Assembly (NCBI GenBank): GCA_028753945.1
Contig: JAPNXP010000006.1
Location: 3,658,001 to 3,722,000, forward strand
Source of the DNA: Hexactinellida sp. DTS-2022
Taxonomy: Eukaryota > Porifera > Hexactinellida
DNA: 64,000 nt
Direction of reading: 5' to 3'
The position numbers were made by a program, and so were the translations under genes. Below are positions 1 to 10,957 of this stretch, one piece after another. The notes under the pieces were generated by a model. It did not search any database. It was not told where the DNA came from and saw nothing but the letters and a program-made list of their open reading frames with translations. Position 1 is the stretch's first letter, and every line of letters begins with the position of its first letter.

Positions 1-470
1 TTAAGTTTACAAACATGGGTAACCACGCTAATTAGGTCAATTAATAGGAAAATAAATATAAATTTTAGTCACTGATAACAAATTTACAAACAAATAGGGG
101 TCATTATGAATTCTGTTAAATTGATTATTGCTCAAATATGGACTAATAAGCAGTGTTTCCAAAGATTTGGTCTTTCCTAAATTTATATTTTAATTTACTC
201 AATCCCCAAAAAGGCCCAAAGTTTTCAGCCATTAGGGTAAAAAGTTGTTTTTTTCAGCCATTAGGGGAGTTCAGGTTCTATTGGGTTATGTTTTGTCAAA
301 TTCAGCATTTGAGGCAAAACCTAGACTATATAGTATAATCCAGGGAAAAATTAAAGTTTCTGTACATAACTTGGGAATTTTGGAAAGATTGCACTTCTAG
401 ACGGTAAATAAAATTACTCAGTAGTAGTTATTATTTAGTTAGCAATTTTAAGTAAACAGTGAATACGACG
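1..470. repeat. Direct repeat, copy A (partner at 2272-2525)
   Basis: This stretch shares a diverged block order with 2272-2525: an 'ACAAACATGG' start, then 'AACCACGCTAA', 'GTCAATTAATAGGA', 'CAAATTTACAAAC', 'TCATTATGAATT' and 'GTTAGCAATTTTAA'. The two copies are about 2.3 kb apart in the same orientation. They could be old long terminal repeats or a simple duplication; no coding sequence for a retroelement is visible between them. Confidence 0.5.
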
Positions 471-1372
471 TTATTTTAAATTTTAAATTATTACGACGTT
501 ATTTTAAATCAGTTACCGTTACATTAAGGTAACTGTACTGAATAAAGGTAAGCGGATAAACTTAACAAAAGTAACGGAGTAACGGTAAGGGGAGATATAA
601 AGTAACGGTAACGGAGTAACGGAGCACATCACTGAGTGAAATCAATTACTTTGCTCATCTGTGTAATAATTATAATAAATAATTTCATTATAAACGCGTA
701 TCTCATTATATCTGCTTTATTATATCAGGAGAATACTGTACATAGCATTATAAATTTTAAATGATTTAATCCTCCTACTAGCTACTAAAGGATATAATTT
801 GAAGTTTTATTTCCTCTTTTTTTTTATTGATTAATGAGCTCCGATTAAAATAATATGAATTTCCCTTTTTTCTCACAAATGTCCAATCTTATTAAATTTA
901 ATCCATTATTAAGTTTAATTTGTTGCTGTAAAACACAACTATAAATGGTGATAATATAGAAATGCATCTCAAAATGATTTCAGTTCATAAATCAAGCGAA
1001 ACAGCTGAAATATTTGTGCAAACAAAACAATGGTACACTTGATAACATATGGAACTAAAATAAACATAAATCATGTTATTAATTTAATTTGAATTAATAT
1101 GAAGTAAACTGTCCATAAGCAATTATTTAAGTCATGTTATTAGCTAATAGAAACTAATAATTATAATTAAGTAATAAATAGTTTTGGTATGTCGAGGCCT
1201 CGAGGGTAATGTGTCTATAATAAACTTATAGTTAGTTATAATTTGAAAAATATATTATAGTATAACTTCGTATATTTTCAGTTCATTTTAGTAGCAAATA
1301 TAATTGTTACTGATTTTCAATGTATCTGTCATTAGCAAAATTATATCCCATTATACCATATTATATTAAGAA

Positions 1373-1515
1373 TTACTTATCCACCGATCATCGGCGTTTG
1401 TATTAAATAACCTGGCTAGTTTCTACCGATGGTGTTTTTTATAAACATAAAAAAACAATCGTTAGAAAGTAGCGAGGTTTTTTAATACAAACGCCGATGA
1501 TCGGTGGATAAGTAA
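1373..1515. mobile_element. Short MITE with near-perfect ~35-bp terminal inverted repeats
   Basis: The left end TTACTTATCCACCGATCATC is mirrored exactly by the right end, and the match continues through 'GGCGTTTGTATTAAA'. The 143-bp element has no coding capacity. A second, shorter inverted segment lies near the centre, so the whole unit can fold into one long hairpin. Confidence 0.8.
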
Positions 1516-1652
1516 ACTCTTTATTAATTCGTTATCCAAATAAAGTGTAATTCGTTCTAATAGTCAACTGAAGCGAACAAAAATATTATTGTGGAATTTC
1601 ACTAACTAGCCTGACAAACTACATCATAAATTACAAATAACCTAACAAGTAT

Positions 1653-2075
1653 GGGGCTGACTGAATAGTGGAATCTAGTGGAATCTAGTGGAACCTAGTG
1701 GAATCCAGTGGAATCTAGTGGAATCCAGTGGAATCCAGTGGAATCTAGTGAAATCTAGTGGAATCTAGTGGAATTATTAAATTTTAGTGGAATTGACTGA
1801 ACGGTGGAATCGAGTGGATTTTCTAAAAACCGACTGAACAGTGGAATCGAGTGGAATTTGATTAAATTGTTAAACACTACGTATATGCTATAAGCTACGT
1901 GTGTAATTTTACATGGGCGAAAATTAACGTAATATGATACACACGTAGCTTATAGCATATACGTAGTGTTTAACAATTTAATCAAATTCCACTCGATTCC
2001 ACTATTCAGTCAAATTCCACTAGGTTCCACTAGATTCCACTGGATTCCACTAGATTCCACTATTCAGTCAGCCCC
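1653..2075. mobile_element. Non-autonomous DNA element with minisatellite-like terminal arms and 8-bp target duplication
   Basis: The element is flanked by the perfect 8-bp direct repeat ACAAGTAT (1645-1652 and 2076-2083). Its ends are inverted copies beginning GGGGCTGACTGAATAGTGG. The left arm is a tandem array of a roughly 10-bp word, GTGGAATCTA or GTGGAATCCA, repeated a dozen times. The right arm holds fewer copies in the opposite orientation. The middle is a long palindrome around 'AACACTACGTATATGC'. It is probably hAT-like by target-duplication length. A related but diverged element lies near 40735-41158. Confidence 0.8.
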
Positions 2076-2271
2076 ACAAGTATTGTTATAAATTATCCAT
2101 TAATGGACACATTATATTCATGTAATTTCGTTATCGAAAAAGATGTGTAATACAATTCGCTATTAAGTTGATTCTATGTCTAGGTCACGTAAACTGATAA
2201 TAAGTTAATAACGTTAACATAAGGAAGTGAAACTAAGCTCATTTACAATTTTCAAAAGACGTTAATATTTA

Positions 2272-2525
2272 AGTCATACAAACATGGGGTTAACCACGCT
2301 AAATCATGTCAATTAATAGGAATTCGACAAATATGTACTATGTAGATTTAAATAAATTTAGCTTACTGATACAAATTTACAAACGGACAAGCGTAATCAT
2401 GAATTATGTTCATTTTATACCCAAAAGGCCCAAATTTGAACTTACAATTAATGTTCTATTGTAATATGCTAGTGTGTTTAGAATCAGTTAATTAGTTAGC
2501 AATTTTAACTAAAAACAATGGATAC
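2272..2525. repeat. Direct repeat, copy B (partner at 1-470)
   Basis: This is the second copy of the block at the window start, with the same order of conserved words but with small deletions relative to copy A. Confidence 0.5.
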
Positions 2526-2756
2526 AAATGAGAGCGAGAGAGTTAGTACAATATTACAAGGAAAACCAAGGATCAGACGTAGCGAACTACTCTAAGAAAT
2601 GCAAGTCACCGATTATACTCATTCTAATTAGTATAAGTTGTTAGAATTATAGCAGACATTTGTTGTAGAAGTGTAACGTATAAATTGAGTCTTTGCTGTA
2701 AATCATTTTTACTCAAAATATAAAGTATGATGAGGACATGTGTTAGTGTAATTTTG

Positions 2757-2990
2757 ATGCTGTCATTAGTTAGAATTTGTTGAACTGTCATTAGTTCGAA
2801 TCGATTCTTACAAGTCCGGTCATTAGTTCGAATCGATTTTACAAGTACTGTCATTAGTTCGAATCGATTTTGGCAAAAAGTGTCATTTGTTTGAATCGAT
2901 TTTACAAGATTCGAACTAATTCGAACCAATGACAGTGCTTGAAAAATCGATTCGAACTAATGACAGTTCAACAAATTCGAACTAATGCAG
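2757..2990. repeat. Inverted-repeat element made of ~27-bp 'CATTAGTTCGAATCGATT' units
   Basis: On the left the unit 'GTCATTAGTTCGAATCGATT' recurs in tandem with short spacers. On the right the same unit appears in reverse complement, with the shared block 'AATTTGTTGAACTGTCATTA' in both arms. The region is a foldback or MITE-like element. The minus-strand open frame across it is repetitive and I do not regard it as a gene. Confidence 0.7.
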
Positions 2991-3225
2991 CGCCAACTGT
3001 ATGATACACAACCATGGTTTGTTAATACAGATGAAACTCTACTATACCTGAAATTTTCAACGAAAAAGGAAAATTATAAAATAAAATCCATGGTATAATC
3101 AGGTTTATTAACCATGTGCATTTCCATTACTTAACATGGGCATTAAACTTGAACTAACAAGTGTTAACCATGGTTTTATCCAGGAGAACGAGCCTAGAAG
3201 TGAAAACTTGGTCTATCTTTGTACA

Positions 3226-4150
3226 GTAGGAATTCGTTAGTACGAACACGGTTAATGCGAAATTCCAATTAATTAATAATTAATAATTAGCACTGTTTCA
3301 GTCCCCTTCAAAGCCACTTTAATACAAATCTTATTGGTGAATACGAAATCCGGATTAGGCGAACGCATTTGACTGTCCCCTGGTGTTCGTAATAACGAGG
3401 TTCTATGGGAATGGGAGCAGGAATTGGAAACAATTTTCTTATAATGATAAATATACAATTTAGATAAGGGCTGTCGAAATACGGCCCGCGGCCCGGGTCC
3501 CACTCACGATATATCATATGTGTCATCCGGTACCCAAATTTGCGAACCGATCCATCACAATAATTTACATACATTTATCAATGACAGGAAATATTTCGAG
3601 AAACCTGGCCCGCTAGAACATTTCATAGAGCATATGTAGCACGCGTACCCTGAATAGAACCTACACAAACTGAACTATGTCAAGATTTTCAGCCAATGCC
3701 TCCTAATTTAGTAAAATTTATGAATTGTTGACATTAGTGAAATAAATAATTAGGAACAACTATAAAATCATTTGCAAATCTTACAAATCAATTAGAAATC
3801 TTCGAAGCCATTTTCATAGCGAGGAAAATATTTCAGAAAGTGAAAATTAGATTTAATAATTTCCGTTTGAAAAGTCGCTTGATTTGTAGTCTGTCTAGAC
3901 TCTAAGAGATAAATTCCAAGTAACATGAAGAAGTGATAAATATCAACAAAAATAAAAGTTTCAATTGGTCTAAGCAAATGGTTGGAGTTGTATAGAAGTT
4001 AAGCAAAAAACCGGAATATGCAAAGCGATTTACAATTTAGCGGATTCCACTATAGTTCCAAGTAATTATCCAGGATAATATCATCAAGAGAACTGGCGAG
4101 CCTCAGGGAATCTTCTTTCCTGTCGAACCCCACCCGATCGAACTTGATTA
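3226..4150. other. No gene recognised; MITE-end fragments
   Basis: The start (3226-3300) resembles one end of the TA-flanked 'CTCGTTAGTACGAACACGG' MITE family that is complete near 61361-61547. A short GC-rich patch at 3478-3500 ('GGCCCGCGGCCCGGG') looks like a transposon end but has no identified partner. The remainder shows no convincing exon. Confidence 0.3.
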
Positions 4151-4164
4151 GTTATTAATATATA

Positions 4165-4273
4165 CAGTGAACTTTCGTTATAACGAAGTGCTTCCTTAAT
4201 TTTATCCGGATATATGTTTCGTTATTAGTAGTTATTTCGTTGTATCCGACTTGGTTATAACCGGAATTTACTG
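4165..4273. mobile_element. TA-flanked MITE, 'TATAACGAA' family
   Basis: A 109-bp element with ends CAGTGAACTTTCGTTATAAC and the inverted CAGTAAATTCCGGTTATAAC, flanked by TA on both sides. This is the structure of pogo/Tc1-mariner-derived MITEs. It belongs to the same family as 27266-28005, 14785-15102 and 61639-61909. Confidence 0.75.
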
Positions 4274-6640
4274 TAAATCAATTTACTATGATAACTGACG
4301 GAACGCTTTCGTGGTCCAAACTGCACACTCATTCCCCCTTGGTGGCCCTGCATATCGTATAAGTTGTGCGAAAGTTGGAAACAGAATCAATTACCATTCT
4401 GCCTTTTATACTTATAAACCTACATGTATGATTAATTCAAAACTGTTCAAATAGAAGAGATTGTACTGAGTTAATTCCTAAATGTGCAGCAGATGCATCA
4501 ATCACGATTGAGGTCTCCAAAATAATATATTAATTTATTAAAATCCCTGATGGTCTCGCCAAATTTTGTTTCACATCTTCTGAGTGCTGCCTACTCAAAA
4601 TAGAGTGCAGAATAATAGTGGGATATAATTAATGCATTTGAATAATATTAAAGCATCTGGTCACTTGTCCATTGTTTTTCAAAGAAGAACCTTGGACTGT
4701 GAACATATCCATAAGGAAAAGAAATAACAGCATTGACGTACAAATACAAATAACAATAATTCAGCTTAATGGATATTTGATAAACTATCAACATTTCAAC
4801 AAAAGTTATTAAGAGGTGGAGTATACTTGTTTTCTTAGTTGTAATAGAAATATTACAAAATTAACGAAGGTTTACAGTTTAAATATTTTCTCAATAAATC
4901 TTGATATTAAAAAAAAATTCTGGAAAAAAGTTAATTAATATTTGGAATATACATAGTTTGGCATATTATTGCACTGTTTTATTAATTTACCTGGTATACA
5001 TTAATAATTTCAGAAAAGTTTACACTGCAGTAATTAAAATAGCAGCAACTATGTAATACAAACCCGAGATACGTAAATACAAGTGTAATTCAATACTAAT
5101 TGAATCAAAATAATTAAGAGAGTGTGAAGTATAAAAGAATTCATGAGAAATGGTAAATGAAGGAAATAAAGTCTAGATACGTCTTCATTGTTGTAAAAAG
5201 AAATTTAATTAAATAAGTTGAAGAGTATATGGTAATAGAATACTAATGCGAAATTAAAAGCATAAATATAATTCGTTTACGTATAACAAATTATACGTGT
5301 ATGTATTAGACTATTAGTGATCCATATAAGGAGTGGATACTTTGGCATATAAACGAAACGAATCATTCGACAACATATATTTCTTAATTTAGAACAAACA
5401 GACAGATTCATATAAAAGAATATTACTAACTAAGAATACTTTTTTTCTAGTTACTACCTATGTAGGTATGGGTATATTTAGCAATATTTGCGATTATAAA
5501 TATTATAACCTTTTAGGGGAGGTGATTATTCGAGTAAATATAGTATATGAAATAGGTTATCGATTCCTGGGGTTGTAATTCCAAATAACTTGTACGATTT
5601 CTATTGAATTTTTCTATGTTGTATATTAGCCAATAATACTATCAAATCAAATTTAAACTCTCTAAATGAACTAATCAACAACTGGAGCAAAATAACCAAG
5701 TCAATTGCAAAATTTATTGTCGTATTGAATCAATAAAAGCAATAATATATTAACTGAACAATAACAATTAGACATTCAATATGTAAAACACGGAACATGA
5801 TCTGGGTAAATTGATAGCCCTCAAACTTAACACTAAACTACAAAATCACTTAGTTACAAATAACTACAAAAACTAAATAAGTACGATAAGGCAAACTTAT
5901 AGAATATTAAATCGAAAAGATGTAATATGGGCATTAATTAACTTTAATACTTATAACTTAGTTATAAGTAATGATTTTGACTTACAAAAGTTGCACTCTA
6001 CTCCAACCAAAGTTTAATGAAAAGTTAGAATCGAGCGGAGGTAAATTAGTTTAAATTTTTGTATCTAAAGTGAAGGAATTAAATTTCTCCGTGCTTTTCA
6101 AGATGGACTCTTAATACAACGTGGTGCATGTAACAAACACGAGCACTCATACAAGTGTGTCATAATAAAAATACAATGATTAAAATAATTTGTTCAACAT
6201 CATTATAAATTACACATATGTTAATTTAAGTTTCTGATTTAACCAATTTAGCTGCTTCAAATAAATTATTATAATTAAATACTATGTAAGATATCAACTA
6301 AATAATTTTTAATTTTCATTATGACCAAATTAGGGAGAAGAATCTAAATATTTATTGAACAGAGAGATCCTGAATGCAAGAAATAATCTTGATTATATCT
6401 ACGTAGACAGTCTCTATCTATAATGTAGGTGTATTAAAAAACACATAATTGTACTTCAGTGGCAAAATTATGATAGTCACAAAAAGTCAATGATCACGTT
6501 TCTAATACTGTAAATGAATGATTTACTTACCCGATGTATTCTTATGTCAGTGTATTTAAATGTCGTTTTTATCGTCACGTAGAATAAATTCTGTCGCCAT
6601 GTCTTTCAATACAAAAAAATCTATTATAATTGATGATATA
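4274..6640. other. AT-rich intergenic DNA, no gene recognised
   Basis: I see no long open frame, no recognisable protein motif and no clear terminal inverted repeats in this stretch. Confidence 0.4.
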
Positions 6641-6857
6641 AGTCATTAGTTCCCAAACTTTATTAACCCGTGAAGCCCCTGATACTTTTGGTGGTGCACC
6701 CTCAGGACATACTTAAGTCAGAAGAACTCTATTGACCACGACTTTTCTATGCGATAAGGACCACATAATGGCTATTAAAACCGACCAGTTGGTATTTAAA
6801 GACATTTCAATATATATGCACATGTGCATTCACAACAATGTAATTTTAAAATAACTA

Positions 6858-7016
6858 CAGTTGAAACCGGATATTTTTAACACATTCTTTACACGAAAAT
6901 TTGTTAAAAATATCCGATTGTTAAAAATACCCGATTTTATAACAACAACAATAATTAATTATTTACAAGAAAATGTGTTAAAAATATCCGGTGTTAAAAA
7001 TATCCGGTTTCAACTG
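6858..7016. mobile_element. TA-flanked MITE, 'AAAAATATCCG' family
   Basis: Terminal inverted repeats CAGTTGAAACCGGATATTTT are almost perfect and TA dinucleotides flank both ends. The word TTAAAAATATCCG is repeated four times inside. The element appears inserted in a hAT-like fragment: 'TTCCCAAACTTT' upstream at about 6651 and a GC-rich remnant downstream at about 7025-7060. Confidence 0.8.
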
Positions 7017-7801
7017 TAATATGATCAATGCGCCCCCTGGTCTTGGGTCTTGACCACTAAATCAGCAATAATGCGAGGAGAAATTTTGATCGGGCAACTC
7101 GCATATCGTGAAAAATATCCAGCCGGTTAAGATACTTTTCTTTCATTTGTAACAAGGTAGGAAAACCTCCCTCACAATAGTAGGTTGTACACCAGTGTTC
7201 ACGTGTGTACAAAGATAGGTACTAGGTACACCATCACGCCATTCATAAAAACTAGAATCTAGGAAAAACACATTTTTCCCTTATAAATCTGCAAAGTTTG
7301 TATAGTAGCGAACTATAATATTTGACTTGTTTAAGTCAGCTGATGTTCACATTTACATACCCAAACTGATTCGATCTCAATATGGGGAGTACAGTCCAAC
7401 CTACACATATTTAAACTGAATTTAAACAATTATAAAGTTCCTGGGAAATTTACCGAATTCCTTTAAATGTTAGATGACTATGAATAGTTTATTAAAAGTC
7501 TAAAATTTAGTATAAAAATATGATCAAGTATTTCTGAAGAAATAAACGCATATGTTATGGCAACATTGAATAACAGGCTATTTAATTAGAAATTGTATCA
7601 TATGAATAATCACCTTGTTTGTATATTTGTTCATATACTACCTCAAAGATTTCTTAGTTCGAAGTAAATACAAATGCAATGAGAGATGATTAGAGTACAG
7701 ATTCATATTCTCTTATCAAAAAATTATATTAAGTTTCAAGCGTCTATTTGAATGATTCTTAATTAATAAAGTAGAGCTCGGATAATACTAGAACTTAAAT
7801 A

Positions 7802-7958
7802 CAGTTGGGTCTGCGGAATAGCAAGTCGCATTGTGCACGAATTTTGCTTGTTAATTGCCGACTTTACTACTAGAGAAACATAATTAACATTAATTGCTCG
7901 CTTGAAAAGGAAAAATAACTTGCTAATAGAGCAAAATAGGAATTAAGCAACAACACTG
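7802..7958. mobile_element. TA-flanked MITE, 'AATAGCAAG' family
   Basis: A 157-bp element starting CAGTTGGGTCTGCGGAATAG and ending in CACTG, flanked by TA. Internal words 'AATAGCAAGTCGC', 'CTTGCTAATAGAGCAA' and 'ATGCTCGCTTG'-like blocks are shared with the better-preserved copy at 55364-55522. Confidence 0.75.
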
Positions 7959-8310
7959 TATTAAAAGATTTTTATATAGGCATCCTATAAATTTTAAGGA
8001 ATATCCGTATTCGAAACATATTATCAATTGGGCTTCACATGAGTGTTATCAATTAGAAGTGAGCCGAACAGTCATAAGTATTGGAAGATAGTTACATGAG
8101 TATGAATCCTGGTATAATGGAAGCTCGTTAGTTCAACAAATAGATTAGGGAAGATATTAAATAAAGTTGAAACAATGATAATGATTCGGTAAATGAATTA
8201 AAAAGGCACCTATTTTGTTCGTAATCAGCAATCTATGCATCTTGTCCCGTTGATAACATCTCGATTGTAGAAATAGTTTAGAAGCTAATCGTTCATATTT
8301 TCTACTAGGA

Positions 8311-8626
8311 CAGTGGTTCTCAAACTGTGGTGCAGAGGAATTTCATTTTTACATCAAAAATATAGGAAAATTTAAATAATAGCAGCCTCTCACTGATTAG
8401 GCCTGTAAGTAGCCATGTCGATGTACATCAAAATATATTGTATTTTAACATTATTTGTAATTAACCTAAAAGTCGGTCATAATCTATTTATCGTAATATG
8501 AGTAATTTATCACTATGTATTTTGTGAGTGTTTTTCAATATGTTATATTTTTCGGGGGTGCATTAATTATAGGCATTATGGGATATTTGCTGAGTGGTAT
8601 GCGCTTAAACTGTTTGAGAACAACTG
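8311..8626. mobile_element. hAT-type MITE (CAGTGGTTCTCAAAC ends)
   Basis: The left end CAGTGGTTCTCAAACTGTGG and the inverted right end (AACTGTTTGAGAACAACTG) are typical of animal hAT elements. The flanking octamers are TACTAGGA (8303-8310) and TCCTAGGA (8627-8634), matching at seven of eight bases. No transposase frame remains in the 316 bp. Confidence 0.85.
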
Positions 8627-8998
8627 TCCTAGGACGCCTAAGAGATGAAACACGGAAAGAACAGCTCAATAACAATTCCTACAGCCGATAGTATGTGACC
8701 AACGGGACAAAAGAAGTGAATTACTATAATACAATATGAAAATAGACAATGAAACTGGCATTTGTTAAGCTCTCAACCCAAAAAGTAAGTAGTGTTTTCA
8801 CAATTATAATCATTAAGTGAATACACAAGATAATGAGAAAAATACCATTATTTCATATATTAAGCATACGAGGATAACAAAATTGAAATTCTATATAAAT
8901 ATTAATTAATTAACCCAGATATTAATTAGTACATCATTAGCGGCATGAGTATATTAGAGTAATGATAAAGCAATACGATACTCTATTGAAGCTGTATA

Positions 8999-9008
8999 GT
9001 ATAAATAG
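8999..9008 (+). promoter_or_regulatory. Probable TATA box of the kinase gene
   Basis: GTATAAATAG lies about 58-67 bp before the kinase start codon. A TATA box here would place transcription start near 9030 and leave a short leader. The assignment rests on position and sequence only. Confidence 0.5.
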
Positions 9009-9065
9009 GTATCTGGCTGAATAGAAAGATAAGTAATTTATACAACAATTCATACTTACAACAAC

Positions 9066-9998
9066 ATGTTCAAAATAATCAAATCCCATTTCAAAAAATG
9101 CATAAAGCTCGAAAAGTTCAGGGCAAAAAAGTTAGCGAAATCAGAAATAACTGTTGTAAAAACAGGTTTCGAAAAGTACAAGCTAAATGAACAAATTGGT
9201 GAGGGAGGTTGTGCGAAAATATACCTTGCAAACAACACTATCACTGGAGAGAAGTGTGCCATAAAATGCATAGAAACTAAAACAGAAAAAGCCAAGAGAT
9301 ACCTTCAATACGAGATTTGTACAATGGAGAAAATGAAAGGAATCCCAGGCATTGTGCAAGTAAAAGAAACATTCAGAGGTGATGAAATGACACACATAGT
9401 AATGGAACACATCAATGGCTGGTGTCTACAAGATGTAGTTGAAAACTTACAGATAGATGAGCGAGTCATCGCCACTCTCTGTAAAAGCATTTTACTATCA
9501 CTACAACAAGTACACGCCCTTAATATCATACACAGAGACATAAAATGCGGTAACATCATGCTCACAAAGGAAGGAGAAACAAAACTCATCGACTTCGGCT
9601 ATGCCACTTTCTGTCCTGAAAACGGTTATGTACGAAGTGGAAAAGTTGGATCCATGTTCTGGATGGCACCCGAAATATTCCAGAGAGAACAGTACAATAA
9701 CAAAGCAGATATTTGGAGCTTCGGAATTATGGCACTGGAAATGTTTCTAGGCGATCCTCCCTACTACGGATCACCGAAAACAAACGAAACAATTGTAAAC
9801 CATCTAGCAATGGGAGAGGTACCCATTCCAGATAATATGTCAAGTAAAATGCAAAACTTTGTTAGAAGATGCTTGGCCTACACTTCTGAAGATAGACCGA
9901 GTGTTGAAGAACTACTTAATGACCCTTATTTAAAAGATACAGTCTCATTGGAAGATATCTCAGATAACATCAGTAGAATGTTCAAAGTCATCAATTAA
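9066..9998 (+). CDS. STE20/PAK-like serine/threonine protein kinase, single exon
   Basis: The 310-residue frame is a nearly minimal protein kinase. Visible landmarks are the glycine-rich loop GEGGCAK (residues 45-51), the ATP-anchoring Lys67 in AIK, the probable alpha-C Glu83, the catalytic HRDIKCGN (156-163; Asp158, Asn163), the metal-binding DFG (176-178), an activation segment ending GSMFWMAPE (195-203), and KADIWSFGIMALEM in the C-lobe. This pattern is closest to the STE20/PAK group and the catalytic residues are present, so it should be active. The first ~38 residues are basic, and no p21-binding (CRIB) domain is visible, so it is not a conventional PAK. The ATG is preceded by a TATA-like box and followed by AATAAA 40 bp after the stop. 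The absence of introns could mean a retrogene or simply the gene style of this genome. Confidence 0.9.
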   Translation: MFKIIKSHFKKCIKLEKFRAKKLAKSEITVVKTGFEKYKLNEQIGEGGCAKIYLANNTITGEKCAIKCIETKTEKAKRYLQYEICTMEKMKGIPGIVQVKETFRGDEMTHIVMEHINGWCLQDVVENLQIDERVIATLCKSILLSLQQVHALNIIHRDIKCGNIMLTKEGETKLIDFGYATFCPENGYVRSGKVGSMFWMAPEIFQREQYNNKADIWSFGIMALEMFLGDPPYYGSPKTNETIVNHLAMGEVPIPDNMSSKMQNFVRRCLAYTSEDRPSVEELLNDPYLKDTVSLEDISDNISRMFKVIN

Positions 9999-10037
9999 TT
10001 TATTATTTTCAGCACATTTTATGTAAATACTAGTTTT

Positions 10038-10043
10038 AATAAA
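10038..10043 (+). terminator. Polyadenylation signal AATAAA of the kinase gene
   Basis: A canonical AATAAA occurs 40 bp after the TAA stop of the kinase frame, in T-rich surroundings. Confidence 0.6.
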
Positions 10044-10766
10044 TATGTATACGACTCAGTTCTTATTTGTTCACTTTATTCAAGATTAAAATTATTATCA
10101 AAATTAAGTGAGTTCCGAATTATATTGTTAATTAATTAACAAGCAGTAATAATTACAAATATCGTTACGATAATTACAAATATCGAATCGAGATTGTTAA
10201 GAAAATTCAGAAAATTGAGCAGCAATTGAATGAACTTGCAATAAACTATGTGGGAAGATAATAATCATGGCAATTTCAATAGTCATCACATTATAATAAT
10301 ATCCATACATTCACAGTTGTTTGCTATTTGGTAATTAAAACCAGCTTCAAACAAATTTAAATCTTTAAAAATAATTATACTTTAAACTTGGATAATTATT
10401 GTTCAAAATTGAATGTATCTGCTAAGAATAGCCAGTGAACCTAGATTGTTTGTTACATAGATTTATAGAAATTACTCATTAACCTTGTTGCTACAATAGA
10501 AAAGGCTATTCAGATTTCTATGTAGTAACCTAGTTGTTGACACATCATAAATTTTGAACCATTTATGCCTAAAACCTATACGTAAGTAAATGTATGTATT
10601 TCTAATAGTACCAGCTTGCATGAGAACTGTGCCAAAGAGGTTTATATGATGAGTTAAATAATACTTAGTTGTTATGTCTTACTTAACTTTTCAGGTGCAA
10701 ATGTACAGATATCAATATCTGTTAATTACTTATGAGAATAAAATTAAATAAGAGAGTATCCAATTA

Positions 10767-10957
10767 CAGCCAGGTCTGCTTTTACTGAACAATTTTCGTC
10801 TGCTTAATGTGAAAACTTTTCATTATGAACAAACCCTATGGTGCCAAATTAAAACTTCTTAGGGTTTGTATTAACTCGAGTTCGCTTATTATGAAGTTTC
10901 CCTATTATGAACACAATTTTTGGTAACTTGAAAGTTCATAATAAAAGAACCTGAATG
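10767..10957. mobile_element. Diverged TA-flanked MITE, 'TTATTATGAACA' family
   Basis: It begins CAGCCAGGTCTGCTTTTACT and ends 'AAAGAACCTGAATG'. Internal words 'TTCATTATGAACAA', 'CCCTATGGTGCCAAATTA' and 'GAGTTCGCTTATTATGAAG' are shared with the copies at 25662-25843 and 36916-37109. Confidence 0.7.

Noticed and set aside
1653..1850. Regularly spaced short repeats considered as a CRISPR array
   Set aside because: The repeats are contiguous 10-bp words without spacers and belong to the arm of an element with an 8-bp target duplication; the genome is eukaryotic.
2624..2929. 101-codon minus-strand frame with repeated SIRTND-like units
   Set aside because: The repeats are the translated 27-bp units of the inverted-repeat element at 2757-2990, not a repeat protein.
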